Assembly: GCA_964440735.1 (NCBI GenBank)
Contig: CAYTTK010000101.1
Span: 1 to 9,555 of the forward strand
Direction: 5' to 3'
Source of the DNA: CAZBWE01 sp964440735
Lineage (GTDB): Bacteria; Planctomycetota; Phycisphaerae; Sedimentisphaerales; Anaerobacaceae
Length of the DNA: 9,555 bases
The position numbers and the translations under genes were made by a program. Numbering within the stretch: position 1 is the stretch's first letter; the number at the start of each line of letters is the position of its first letter. The notes beneath the pieces are model-generated. The model was given only the letters and a program-made list of their open reading frames with translations, was not told the origin of the DNA and ran no database searches. Of the stretch, positions 1 to 6,986 are shown piece after piece.

Positions 1-424
1 GAAGACTGGAATACTTAAAATCACCACTCCGCCAGTAGCGGATAACCCTTGCTGTATCATCCTTTGCAACATACTCGAGATCACCATAGAGACCATCTAC
101 CTCTGTCCTGTCAAACCCCCTTGCAATATCAGATATTATATTGACTCCGGCAAGCAAATCATCGGCATTGACAAAGCCGATCACATCTCCGGTAGCCAGC
201 CTTACTCCTTTATTAAGAGCATCATAAAATCCTTTATCCGGCTCGGAGATAAACCTGCCTATCTTACCTCCGTAGGACTTGACAAGCTCAGCTGTTCCAT
301 CAGTACTGGCCCCATCAATGATGATATACTCAATATCAGGATAATCCTGTGAAAGAACAGACTCAATGGCAGTTCTTATACCATTACCAGGATTGTAACA
401 ACTCGTGATAATGGAGAATTTCAT
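1..424 (-). CDS. Family 2 glycosyltransferase, N-terminal part (runs off window)
   Basis: Translating the minus strand from the ATG at 422-424 gives about 141 residues that stay open to the window edge. The protein starts MKFSIITSCYNPGNGIRTAI, the first beta strand and nucleotide-binding loop of a GT-A fold GT2 enzyme. IDGAST follows near residue 36, then EPDKGFYDALNKG near 61-73, and the metal-binding DXD-like motif as NADD at 86-89. This arrangement resembles the WcaA-type GT2 enzymes of exopolysaccharide clusters, which transfer a sugar from a nucleotide-sugar to a growing lipid-linked glycan at the inner face of the membrane. The C-terminal half, which sets acceptor choice, is outside the window, so donor and acceptor cannot be named. 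The gene lies 46 bases after the stop of the preceding GT2 gene and has no strong Shine-Dalgarno sequence, which suggests it relies on read-through from the operon. Confidence 0.9.
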   Translation of the reverse strand, partial: MKFSIITSCYNPGNGIRTAIESVLSQDYPDIEYIIIDGASTDGTAELVKSYGGKIGRFISEPDKGFYDALNKGVRLATGDVIGFVNADDLLAGVNIISDIARGFDRTEVDGLYGDLEYVAKDDTARVIRYWRSGDFKYSSL

Positions 425-470
425 TTTATTCGAACTTTTGAGCAGGAGTGAATCTTTAGCTATCCGCTAT

Positions 471-1301
471 TTATACTGGCAATCCCTTTTTACGCAGTTG
501 AATTTCTTTTACTTTAAGGTCAATCATATATTCATAAATCGCACGTAAGCGACAGTATGTAAATCCTGGCATACCATCAAGAAAACCCAGTTTAACAAAA
601 TACAGGTAGCAAAAGACTACAAACGGTCGGAACGGCAAATGAAATGCAAGCTGCTTTAAAAACTTCCGTCTGATTATGGGGTCAGATGAAAATAAGTCTT
701 TAAACCGGAGTTTGTCCTGCACTTCCTTTACAATCGCTTCAGCTTCCATTGAAGAATATCGATTGTGCCGCTCAAACCAGAATGCTATACCTTTGCTAAA
801 AGGATAATGAATGAAATGCTCCCTAAGATAACCGATTTTACTATCTGTATAGTATTCTTCGTTTACCTCTCTCTTAACCGTTACTTTACCAGTCCTGAAA
901 AACCTTCCAAACCAGGTTGGATAACCGCTACTACGTCGAAGCCATCGACCAAACAGAAAATCCTTTCTTCGCGTTCGGTAAAGGGTTATTCCTCTATCGC
1001 CGTTTGAAAGCAATTGCTCTATCTCAGCTTTAAGTTCCTGCGGAACTCGCTCATCGGCGTCTATCATCAGAATCCAAGGATTCTTATACTCCACCTCATT
1101 CATTGCAGCGTTTCGTTGAGCTGCATAGTTATCAAACTTTCTCTGAACAACTCTTACTCCGGCTGTTTTTGCAATCTCGACCGTCCGGTCACTGCTGAAA
1201 GAATCAAATACCACAATATCATCAGACCAAGCAACCGATTCTAAGCAACCGGGCAAATCTCCTTCCTCATTTAGAGTAAGAATAAGAATCGAAACTGACG
1301 T
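471..1301 (-). CDS. Family 2 glycosyltransferase, WaaE/KdtX-like, probable ACG start
   Basis: GT-A fold enzyme expected to transfer a sugar from a nucleotide-sugar to an LPS-core-like or exopolysaccharide acceptor at the cytoplasmic face. Numbered from ACG at 1299-1301 (276 residues), SVSILILTLNEEGDLPGCLE forms strand 1, DSFSSDRT starts at residue 33, the DXD-type motif IDADER spans about 80-85, and a family-typical C-terminal block IHYPFSKGIAFWFERHNRYS follows. The first ordinary start codon in frame is TTG at 1254-1256, but it would delete strand 1 and the LNEE loop, which family members need. No ATG, GTG or TTG lies between that codon and the upstream TGA at 1305-1307. ACG gives the expected N-terminus and has AAGGA (1310-1314) 8 bases upstream, only 3 bases after the previous stop. 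I therefore choose ACG. If the base is a lesion, the gene may be poorly expressed. The family call is firm; the sugar is unknown. Confidence 0.87.
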   Translation of the reverse strand, partial: TSVSILILTLNEEGDLPGCLESVAWSDDIVVFDSFSSDRTVEIAKTAGVRVVQRKFDNYAAQRNAAMNEVEYKNPWILMIDADERVPQELKAEIEQLLSNGDRGITLYRTRRKDFLFGRWLRRSSGYPTWFGRFFRTGKVTVKREVNEEYYTDSKIGYLREHFIHYPFSKGIAFWFERHNRYSSMEAEAIVKEVQDKLRFKDLFSSDPIIRRKFLKQLAFHLPFRPFVVFCYLYFVKLGFLDGMPGFTYCRLRAIYEYMIDLKVKEIQLRKKGLPV

Positions 1302-1304
1302 AAC

Positions 1305-1988
1305 TCAAATCCTTTTTTTGTTAACAAAATCATCCACGATATAATTCACAGCCTGGTCGATAGTGCCATTATTATCTACAACGACTACTTTATGCTTTTT
1401 GCCTGCGAAACGGTCATACATCTCAAGTCGGAAAGCAAGACTTGGGTCTTCTCTGTTTTCGGTGCGGCAAGCGAGCAGTGTTTCTTTTTTTCGCATAACC
1501 ATGTATTGCTTTGCACACTTTGGCAAAAGTTGCGTAAAACGTCGGTGCCATCTCCCATCAAGCAATCCCTCACGTCGAGAATCTACTGCTAAATCAACGA
1601 GGATATCTCCAACCCAGCGATCGCAAATCACCACATCATCGTGCTTATTTCTAAGCTGCCATGCCAGTTTGATTTTTGCCAGCCATGCGTCCAGCCACGT
1701 CAGGAAAATATACAATGAGCAGAATAATTGACAGCGATAAAATTCGTGCTGCCATACTCTTCCTCGTGTTGTCTGTCGCCTCCGGGACAGCCCAACCAGC
1801 CGGCATAATACATGGACTGGCTTGACGATTATATGGTTATATCGCATCCATACATAAAACACGGATAATCCTTCTGATTCCAAGCGTTGCTGCAAAGCTC
1901 TAATGAGTGTGGTTTTGCCCGAGCCATCAATCCCGCTGATGACAATGTAGTGTGGCCTGCTCAGTTTAAACCTCCAACCTCCAACCAT
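1305..1988 (-). CDS. Thymidylate-kinase-like P-loop NTPase
   Basis: The protein opens with strand 1 and a Walker A motif (VISGIDGSGKTT), followed by a DRW motif in VICDRWVGDILVDL about 98 residues after the P-loop. This DR[YFW] element is the one thymidylate kinases use to bind the nucleotide monophosphate. A basic stretch (MRKKE...CRTENRED) sits where the LID would be. About 219-234 residues, depending on start, fits the family. I doubt that it is the housekeeping dTMP kinase: it is embedded among glycosyltransferases and has an unusual Trp/Cys-rich middle. Such paralogues occur in polysaccharide clusters with no settled role; phosphorylating a nucleotide or sugar-linked substrate is an inference. 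The coordinates use the ATG at 1986-1988. TTG at 2007-2009 and CTG at 1962-1964 are alternatives, and CTG has the better Shine-Dalgarno sequence (GGAGG, 6 bases away) and would overlap the GT4 stop as CTGA. Confidence 0.82.
   Translation of the reverse strand: MVGGWRFKLSRPHYIVISGIDGSGKTTLIRALQQRLESEGLSVFYVWMRYNHIIVKPVHVLCRLVGLSRRRQTTRGRVWQHEFYRCQLFCSLYIFLTWLDAWLAKIKLAWQLRNKHDDVVICDRWVGDILVDLAVDSRREGLLDGRWHRRFTQLLPKCAKQYMVMRKKETLLACRTENREDPSLAFRLEMYDRFAGKKHKVVVVDNNGTIDQAVNYIVDDFVNKKRI
1310..1314 (-). promoter_or_regulatory. Shine-Dalgarno deciding the ACG start of the GT2 gene
   Basis: On the minus strand the sequence reads AAGGA, then eight bases, then ACG at 1299-1301. The site lies in the last codons of the kinase-like gene, whose TGA (1305-1307) falls within the spacer. 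Its spacing is ideal for ACG and much too far for the TTG at 1254-1256. Confidence 0.65.
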
Positions 1989-3142
1989 TTCTCTGCCACT
2001 TCGTCCCAAGTTGGGTGGTTCTTATAGACCAGCTTGGCTGCTGAGCATTTTTGGGAATACAAATTTTTATCTTTTAACAATCGCAACATAGCTTCGGCCA
2101 AAGCCTTCGCATTGCCTGAAGGCACCATAAGCCCAAACTGCTTGGCAAACAATCCTGTTCCATTAGGGCCGGTACCTACCACTGGTTTACCATAACCTGC
2201 TGCTTCAATCACTGACAAAGGAATTTCAGATGGTACCAGTAAAAATGGTTTTAACACAACATAGCAGTGTCTGAGAAAGGCATCCAAATCAGCGGTGGAG
2301 ACGGATTGCCAAATGCAGAATAAACGTTTTTCCAGCCCCATTTTTTCAATGCGGCTTCGCAGTTTATCAGTTTGCAATTTCTTATCCGACCGAAACAGGC
2401 AAACAAGACAGATGTCCTGATGTATTTCGGCAATTTTCTTAAAAGCAGCAAGAACCTGTTCAAGACCACGTATTGCTTGAGGCGGACCAAAAAAAAGGAA
2501 ATACGGCCTATGAGCCAAGGTCTTTTGAACGTTGATAAATACTTCAGACCGACGCTGGTCTTTCATTAACGAGGCCTTGCCTGGAGGTATTGCATGGACA
2601 TATTCAGCTGAGTAGCCGGAGGCGATGAGTTTATCTCTCACATAATCGGACATAGTAATGATATGGCGGTGGCCTCTTGAACACAGAAGCTTTACATAAA
2701 GTCTGCAAGGCATTAGAGACTGAGCAATATAAGGAGCAGCGGATTTGATGCCAAGCCATTTTGACGCAAACAGAGTCTGCTTAAAATGATACCACGCCCC
2801 GGGGATATACCATACCACACTTAAAGCCAACTTGCTTTCGAGCTCAAGCATCTGCGGCTTCGCATTTATCCACGAGCGGGGAGAGTATAGACAGGTGACC
2901 ATCTCTTTTTTGCAGACATCAGCAAAATAACGAAAGGTTTTTTTATCTCTGGGTTTGGGGACTTCAATCACTCTTACCCCGCGGAGGTTTTTCTCTTCTG
3001 CCCTCGCTCCGTTCGTCCCGGAAAAAACAACAGCTTTAATTCCCCGCTTATTCCAGCAGGATACTATTTCCAAAGCAGTCCGCCACGGCAATAGACGAAT
3101 GTTGGATTGGGTTAGGTCATGTGAAAGTATTGCAATTCGCAT
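1961..3142 (-). CDS. Family 4 (GT-B) glycosyltransferase, divergent
   Basis: A 393-residue protein of normal GT4 length. The N-terminal Rossmann half starts MRIAILSHDL. The linker region carries ITMSDYVRDKLIASG at about 162-176, the usual 'listening for the host name, then binding site' position of GT4 enzymes. The C-terminal donor-binding half has YFLFFGPPQAIRGLEQVLAA (about 214-233) and EIPLSVIEAAGYGKPVVGTG (306-325), which matches the sugar-nucleotide phosphate-binding region. The classical E-x7-E pair is imperfect: the second Glu is E313 but the residue eight before it is S305, with a Glu at 306 instead. The role inferred is retaining sugar transfer to a lipid-linked glycan in the cytoplasm. 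Its first 26 bases overlap the end of the methyltransferase gene, and its stop overlaps the start region of the kinase-like gene, so translation is probably coupled. Donor and acceptor are unknown. Confidence 0.88.
   Translation of the reverse strand: MRIAILSHDLTQSNIRLLPWRTALEIVSCWNKRGIKAVVFSGTNGARAEEKNLRGVRVIEVPKPRDKKTFRYFADVCKKEMVTCLYSPRSWINAKPQMLELESKLALSVVWYIPGAWYHFKQTLFASKWLGIKSAAPYIAQSLMPCRLYVKLLCSRGHRHIITMSDYVRDKLIASGYSAEYVHAIPPGKASLMKDQRRSEVFINVQKTLAHRPYFLFFGPPQAIRGLEQVLAAFKKIAEIHQDICLVCLFRSDKKLQTDKLRSRIEKMGLEKRLFCIWQSVSTADLDAFLRHCYVVLKPFLLVPSEIPLSVIEAAGYGKPVVGTGPNGTGLFAKQFGLMVPSGNAKALAEAMLRLLKDKNLYSQKCSAAKLVYKNHPTWDEVAEKWLEVGGLN
1971..1975 (-). promoter_or_regulatory. Strong Shine-Dalgarno in front of CTG at 1962-1964
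   Basis: On the minus strand GGAGG is followed by six bases (TTTAAA) and CTG, which overlaps the GT4 stop as CTGA. A second GGAGG-like copy lies just upstream because the sequence there repeats TTGGAGG. The same bases encode the GT4 C-terminus, so the match could be chance. The ATG at 1986-1988 has no comparable site. Confidence 0.5.
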
Positions 3143-3797
3143 TTGACTTTCTTAAGAGCACACATGTTATTTTTCGCGTTTTGAAAAGCCACAACAACTT
3201 GTTCACAGATGTAACCCAGCCGTTATATTTCCAAAATGGGATTGCGGCTCTGACCAACAGCTTGACAAGCTTGGGTAAGTCTTGGGATAAAGATTTCCAA
3301 ACCGTGCCTACATCTATCTCGGCTGAATTTAGCAAATCCATCTCTGGGAAAAGGTCCCTAAGGTCACTTATTGATGGACGATACATCGTATCGATCGGGT
3401 CCATGTGCTTAGGGTATTCAAAAGGCGTAGTAATTATCAGATACCCCCCCGGTGGGATTAAATCGCGCAAGGCCCTCAAAAATGGCATCCTGTCCGGCAA
3501 GTGCTCCAACAAATTGTTACATAGGACAAGCTTGAAGGGCTTTTTTCTCAATCTATTCAAGAAAGCCTGATCAGTCAGATCACCAACAATATCCACTCCA
3601 CTTGCCTGTTTAATATCTTGATGGATGACTACAATCCCCCTGTAGCGAAGAGGTTGAAAAATGATAGAATCAATGTGAGGCTGGTATTTAGTCCGGAATT
3701 CCCATGTCGAGCTACCGATGTTCAAAACAGGTGAAAGCTCTTCCGGGCGTAAATTATTGATTCTCTGGGCTATCCACTCTGCCTCTTCAAAGTGCAT
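3117..3797 (-). CDS. Class I SAM-dependent methyltransferase
   Basis: A 226-residue protein with the Rossmann-like methyltransferase layout. Motif I is VLNIGSST (24-31), a degenerate form of the glycine-rich SAM loop. VDIVGDL (68-74) sits near the usual acidic motif. Motif IV and its helix are KLVLCNNLLEHLPD (89-102), and GGYLIITTPF (117-126) is the strand after motif V, typical of the Methyltransf_11/23 group. HMDPIDTMYRPS (131-142) follows the TTPF strand, as in other polysaccharide-cluster methyltransferases I recall. The C-terminal 50 residues are basic and hydrophobic and may rest on the membrane. The likely role is methylation of a sugar or a lipid-linked intermediate made by the neighbouring glycosyltransferases; this is inferred from context. 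The gene begins 35 bases after the upstream GT4 stop and ends inside the next GT4 gene. Confidence 0.85.
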   Translation of the reverse strand: MHFEEAEWIAQRINNLRPEELSPVLNIGSSTWEFRTKYQPHIDSIIFQPLRYRGIVVIHQDIKQASGVDIVGDLTDQAFLNRLRKKPFKLVLCNNLLEHLPDRMPFLRALRDLIPPGGYLIITTPFEYPKHMDPIDTMYRPSISDLRDLFPEMDLLNSAEIDVGTVWKSLSQDLPKLVKLLVRAAIPFWKYNGWVTSVNKLLWLFKTRKITCVLLRKSNANCNTFT

Positions 3798-3832
3798 AAG
3801 TTAACTCGCTAATATTGTCATACAATAACGAT

Positions 3833-4999
3833 TCACAGTGTTATCTTTTCAGGTTTACTGACAGCATATTCATTATGGCTGTTACCTTGCCTAAAGCTTA
3901 GCAACCAAGAACCAGTCCGTTCAATTGTCCGCTTTTCTGTAAAATCTCTTTCAAAGCGGGCTTTTGCTAATTGTCCAAGTTCTTTTCGTAATTCGCAGTT
4001 TACAGCCAGTCGGCAAATTGCTGTTTTTAAAGCTTCGCTATCCTTTCGTAGTACGAGCAAACCTTCCTTACCATGTTGAATGGATTCAGGATTCCCCCCC
4101 ACATCTGTGGCTACAATCGGTAGACCAGCCCGCATCGCCTCCAAAATACTTAACGAGTGATACTCATGCAAAGACGGTAATACAAACAAATCAAACAAGT
4201 TTAACCATGCATCTACGTCACTTTGATAACCGGGGAATAAAACAGCTTGCTTAATATTTAACCATCGGCATCGGGCTCGTAATTGTTTTTCAACCGAACC
4301 ACTTCCAACTAAAATAAGTTTTGCATTCGGTACCACTTTGATAATCCTGGTGAAAGCATCTATGAGATATTTAAGCCCTTTCACGGGATCCAAACGTGAT
4401 GTTGCGCCAATTACAAAATCTTCATTACTCAGCCCCACTTCAGCTCGTGTCAGCTTTTTCTCCAATTGCTGTGCTTTAGTAATGCCGTTATGGATGACAG
4501 TTATTTTGGTCTCCGGAACACCTCTGCTCACAAGATACTTTTTGCAGTAATGGGCAACACTTACGATTCCTTTAGCATAATGCTTATAAATATATTCTGC
4601 GCTGCTATTAAATATAGGTGCGGGAAGAAGTCTTGAAATCTTCGGCGGATGATACAATCCATGGTATGAGCACACAAACGGCAACCTGTCTTTATGTTCG
4701 TATTGCAAAATCTTGGCGACTACAGGGCCGTTAAAACCATGCACAAAGAGCATATCCGGTTGATACTGGTCGATTAGTTTTTGACATTTTCTGACCCAGG
4801 AAAAGTCGCGACGGTTCTTAACACGAATTATTGTAGCGCCTATATCTTCAAGAGATTCCAAGTTACAACTAACACAATCCAATTGGATGCAGGCGGTATG
4901 AACATCAAAATCCGTTTGCTCCGCAAGGCGCTGATAAGCCAAAAGGCATTTACCAATACCGCCAATAGAAAAACCCCATAGCAGACTCAAAATACGCAT
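3833..4999 (-). CDS. Family 4 (GT-B) glycosyltransferase
   Basis: A 388-residue GT4 enzyme with all the expected parts. The N-terminal acceptor domain starts MRILSLLWGFSIGGIGKCLL, with the GG loop of strand 1. A His in SYHGLYHPP (111-119) and the VIHNGI segment (168-173) mark the interdomain region. ATSRLDPVKGLKYLIDAF (199-216) opens the donor domain with the conserved basic residues for the nucleotide diphosphate. The canonical E-x7-E is present at E279-E287 in HEYHSLSILEAMRAG, followed by GGNPE. Such enzymes transfer hexoses with retention of configuration onto polyprenyl-linked glycans in the cytoplasm; the sugar here is unknown. The start is the ATG at 4997-4999, 32 bases after the GT-C stop, with only a weak ribosome binding site. 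The first 43 codons occur again, nearly unchanged, at 6987-7115, fused to another gene fragment. The last 20 or so residues look like a loose tail. Confidence 0.92.
   Translation of the reverse strand: MRILSLLWGFSIGGIGKCLLAYQRLAEQTDFDVHTACIQLDCVSCNLESLEDIGATIIRVKNRRDFSWVRKCQKLIDQYQPDMLFVHGFNGPVVAKILQYEHKDRLPFVCSYHGLYHPPKISRLLPAPIFNSSAEYIYKHYAKGIVSVAHYCKKYLVSRGVPETKITVIHNGITKAQQLEKKLTRAEVGLSNEDFVIGATSRLDPVKGLKYLIDAFTRIIKVVPNAKLILVGSGSVEKQLRARCRWLNIKQAVLFPGYQSDVDAWLNLFDLFVLPSLHEYHSLSILEAMRAGLPIVATDVGGNPESIQHGKEGLLVLRKDSEALKTAICRLAVNCELRKELGQLAKARFERDFTEKRTIERTGSWLLSFRQGNSHNEYAVSKPEKITL
4871..4999 (-). repeat. Source copy of duplicated GT4 5' segment
   Basis: The first 129 bases of the GT4 gene, from its ATG, reappear at 6987-7115 in the same orientation with no gaps and five mismatches by my base-by-base comparison (124 of 129). 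The matching block stops at the ATG on one side and at codon 43 on the other. The two encoded peptides differ only at residues 11 (Ser/Leu) and 27 (Glu/Lys). Upstream of the two ATGs the sequences are not alike. Confidence 0.93.
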
Positions 5000-5031
5000 T
5001 CAATTCGCCATTGAACTATAAATCATAAAAT

Positions 5032-6717
5032 TTATTCATAAAACTTTCGGTTAACGTACGAGAATTTATCAGCTATATCAGCCCATTTGACATTAGGCTT
5101 TGGTGCTCCGTAAGCAACCTCGAATCGGTATTCAGGAAGGTCCTTTGTAATGTTTTTTACTCCGGGTACCATCTTCTTTAACCATAAATCCCTGTCTTTT
5201 GATAAAAACTCTGTGTGGGACTTAAGAATGGATTGTTTTGCTGCCAAATAGGCTACTTGAAATTTCTTTTGTTGGGAGATGGACGAACCAACGTATGATT
5301 TGATTACAAATATCATTTCAGGGTCAAATGATGGCGATAGCGTGCCTCGCGGTATCTTATGAATATAGTCGGAGCATGCAGAGCAAATATGCCAATTGTA
5401 CTTTCCAGCAACGCTATTAAGCGCATATGTTACTCCAGGATCCGCTGTAAAAATTATAGCCTTCTTACCTGTATGTCTTTGTCTTTCAGCTATAAACGAA
5501 ACAATCTCTTCTGGATGGTCATTAATCCCCGCTTTTGCCGTACCTTGTCTCACAATCAAGTTGTATGAACCCGAAAGACTCCATATCAACACCACAATGG
5601 CAATAACAATTTGAAACCCATAACTTCTCAGCCGCATCATGCCAACGCAAAGAAGAAAAGCCATTAGCGGGGCCAGAATTAAAAATGACCTTGCTTTGCA
5701 GCCTAATCCCAAAATCGCCCCTAAACCAAACATAGCAGAAAAAAATACTACGAATGCCACCCATAAAGGTTTATCCTCAAACAACAGACCTTCCCGAACC
5801 CGTAAAACATATACAATGAATTGTTTCAAGATAATTAACATGCATGGGATTACTACAACCAGAAGAAATACAGGGCTTATTGGATGCCAAGGCAACAGCG
5901 CTTCGCCAAGGAAAACACCGTGGATTAACCTGCATAACGAAGCAAGAAGCGGCCCCTTCTGCGACCCTGCCATTTTCATATGCACTGAAAGAAATGGCAA
6001 AAATTGTGGTATAGCCGGAATTACAAAGGCAACGTTCGTAAGTACCAAACGTATGAAGGTCTGGCGAGATACCCGATAACGAACAAGCCAAGCTGCCACA
6101 AAAGCTGGTAAAAAGATAAGCGTTATATAATTAATATAAAACATAGCGCTCATAATAAGCCCTATCCAAAGACACGCTCCTTTGGATGGGCAATAATAAT
6201 TCTCACCGGAAGGATTAAGTTTTTCTTGTCCCACCCGTAAACCTGTAACAATCACTATCAAAGCTAATCCTGTCCAATATGGGTACCAGCGTATGGAATT
6301 ACCCCACATGAGCAGCTGAGGATGAAGTAAACACATAACAATAAAAACAAAGGAAACTTTCCAGTTTCTGTCAAAACAGGAGAGACCTCGCCAAGCAAAA
6401 AATAAGATACCTGTATACAATACACACAGCGGGCCTAAGGTCATCCATCGCTCGGAGCCAATTAAAGCATAAAACATGTGGCCTATCACGTACATACCAG
6501 GAGGTTGCACATCCGCGCTGTTAATCATGTGACAACTTTTCTGGAGAGGCATCAAAATATATTTGTATGAACTAAACTCATCGTCATAAATATTTCTTTG
6601 GCTAAGGATAACCAAAGAAATAACCATAGAAGTAAAAAAAATGACACAAAACAGTATTCCATACTTTTGCGCTGGAATGCATTTTCTATTAAGCAATCTC
6701 TGGTTAGTACGCATCAT
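5032..6717 (-). CDS. Polytopic membrane glycosyltransferase, GT-C fold (PMT/ArnT-like)
   Basis: A 561-residue protein that starts with a basic cytoplasmic tail and a first membrane helix (about 20-40). The first outer loop then carries YDDEFSSY (44-51), the acidic motif of GT-C enzymes, and, about 25 residues on, DVQPPGMYVIGH (69-80), equivalent to the 'HPP' loop of the PMT/ArnT/GT83 group. Around ten further hydrophobic segments extend to about residue 385. The last 170 residues are more polar (GKKAIIFTADPGVTYALN) and probably form an extracytoplasmic domain. GT-C enzymes use polyprenyl-phosphate sugars and act on the periplasmic side, so this protein probably decorates the glycan or lipid after export. 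Two ATGs are adjacent at 6712-6717. The gene begins right behind the decayed nucleotidyltransferase tail, the same order as the intact pair upstream. The exact family and substrate are unproven. Confidence 0.82.
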   Translation of the reverse strand: MMRTNQRLLNRKCIPAQKYGILFCVIFFTSMVISLVILSQRNIYDDEFSSYKYILMPLQKSCHMINSADVQPPGMYVIGHMFYALIGSERWMTLGPLCVLYTGILFFAWRGLSCFDRNWKVSFVFIVMCLLHPQLLMWGNSIRWYPYWTGLALIVIVTGLRVGQEKLNPSGENYYCPSKGACLWIGLIMSAMFYINYITLIFLPAFVAAWLVRYRVSRQTFIRLVLTNVAFVIPAIPQFLPFLSVHMKMAGSQKGPLLASLCRLIHGVFLGEALLPWHPISPVFLLVVVIPCMLIILKQFIVYVLRVREGLLFEDKPLWVAFVVFFSAMFGLGAILGLGCKARSFLILAPLMAFLLCVGMMRLRSYGFQIVIAIVVLIWSLSGSYNLIVRQGTAKAGINDHPEEIVSFIAERQRHTGKKAIIFTADPGVTYALNSVAGKYNWHICSACSDYIHKIPRGTLSPSFDPEMIFVIKSYVGSSISQQKKFQVAYLAAKQSILKSHTEFLSKDRDLWLKKMVPGVKNITKDLPEYRFEVAYGAPKPNVKWADIADKFSYVNRKFYE

Positions 6718-6723
6718 TCAATC

Positions 6724-6836
6724 TCATATTTCAACCAATCGCTTAAGTTGGATTTCCAGATTGAAAGGATATACCTTTTCGAGACGATTATCTTTCCTTA
6801 CCAGGAAGATAGGAGCTTGAACTTACCGTATTTTCT
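6724..6836 (-). pseudogene. Decayed 3' end of a second nucleotidyltransferase gene
   Basis: Restoring one base near 6862 and reading through the TAA at 6823-6825 on the minus strand gives a peptide containing LKKIR, then PIFLVRKD and VYPFN, ending at TGA 6724-6726. It lines up without gaps with the C-terminus of the intact nucleotidyltransferase (LKKMR, PLFLIKRD, AYPNI). By my alignment about 12 of the 31 residues from the conserved Arg onward are identical, with many conservative changes. This tail is clearly more diverged than the part just upstream of it. The stop replaces a Lys codon. Nothing here should be translated after the frameshift, so this is a remnant that now only fills the space before the GT-C gene. 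Confidence 0.72.
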
Positions 6837-6862
6837 TTAGGAAATTGACATCATCAGCCAGA

Positions 6863-6984
6863 ACATGTCGATGGATTGTTTGGCAAGAAAAGCAAGAAAA
6901 CACTCTCGCATTGTTATAAAGTTTGCCACCAAAGCGTTCATTAATCCTGGTCGACGGATAAGTCGTAAATCAATGTCGCTACGA
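6863..6984 (-). repeat. Copy of nucleotidyltransferase middle segment
   Basis: This block matches 9031-9152 over 122 bases without gaps, with 11 mismatches by my count, in the same orientation. Most differences are transitions. It encodes the SDIDLR motif region and the following helices. Past 6862 the match to the intact gene becomes much weaker and is shifted by one base, so the boundary coincides with the frameshift. Confidence 0.88.
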
Positions 6985-6986
6985 CC

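Noticed and set aside
765..1244. Plus-strand open frames opposite the GT2 gene (and similar ones elsewhere).
   Set aside because: They lie entirely opposite well-supported genes, show no family motif and have no convincing ribosome site, so they are chance frames.
1305..1988. Housekeeping thymidylate kinase (tmk).
   Set aside because: Context and sequence character point to a specialised paralogue; no gene symbol is justified.
471..2009. Kinase-like gene and GT2 gene are in the same frame, separated by one TGA: a readthrough fusion or a genetic code with TGA recoded.
   Set aside because: The stop is followed within 3 bases by a plausible start with its own Shine-Dalgarno sequence. The two domains are independent families, and the two GT4 genes and the methyltransferase gene also end in TGA at positions that fit their families.
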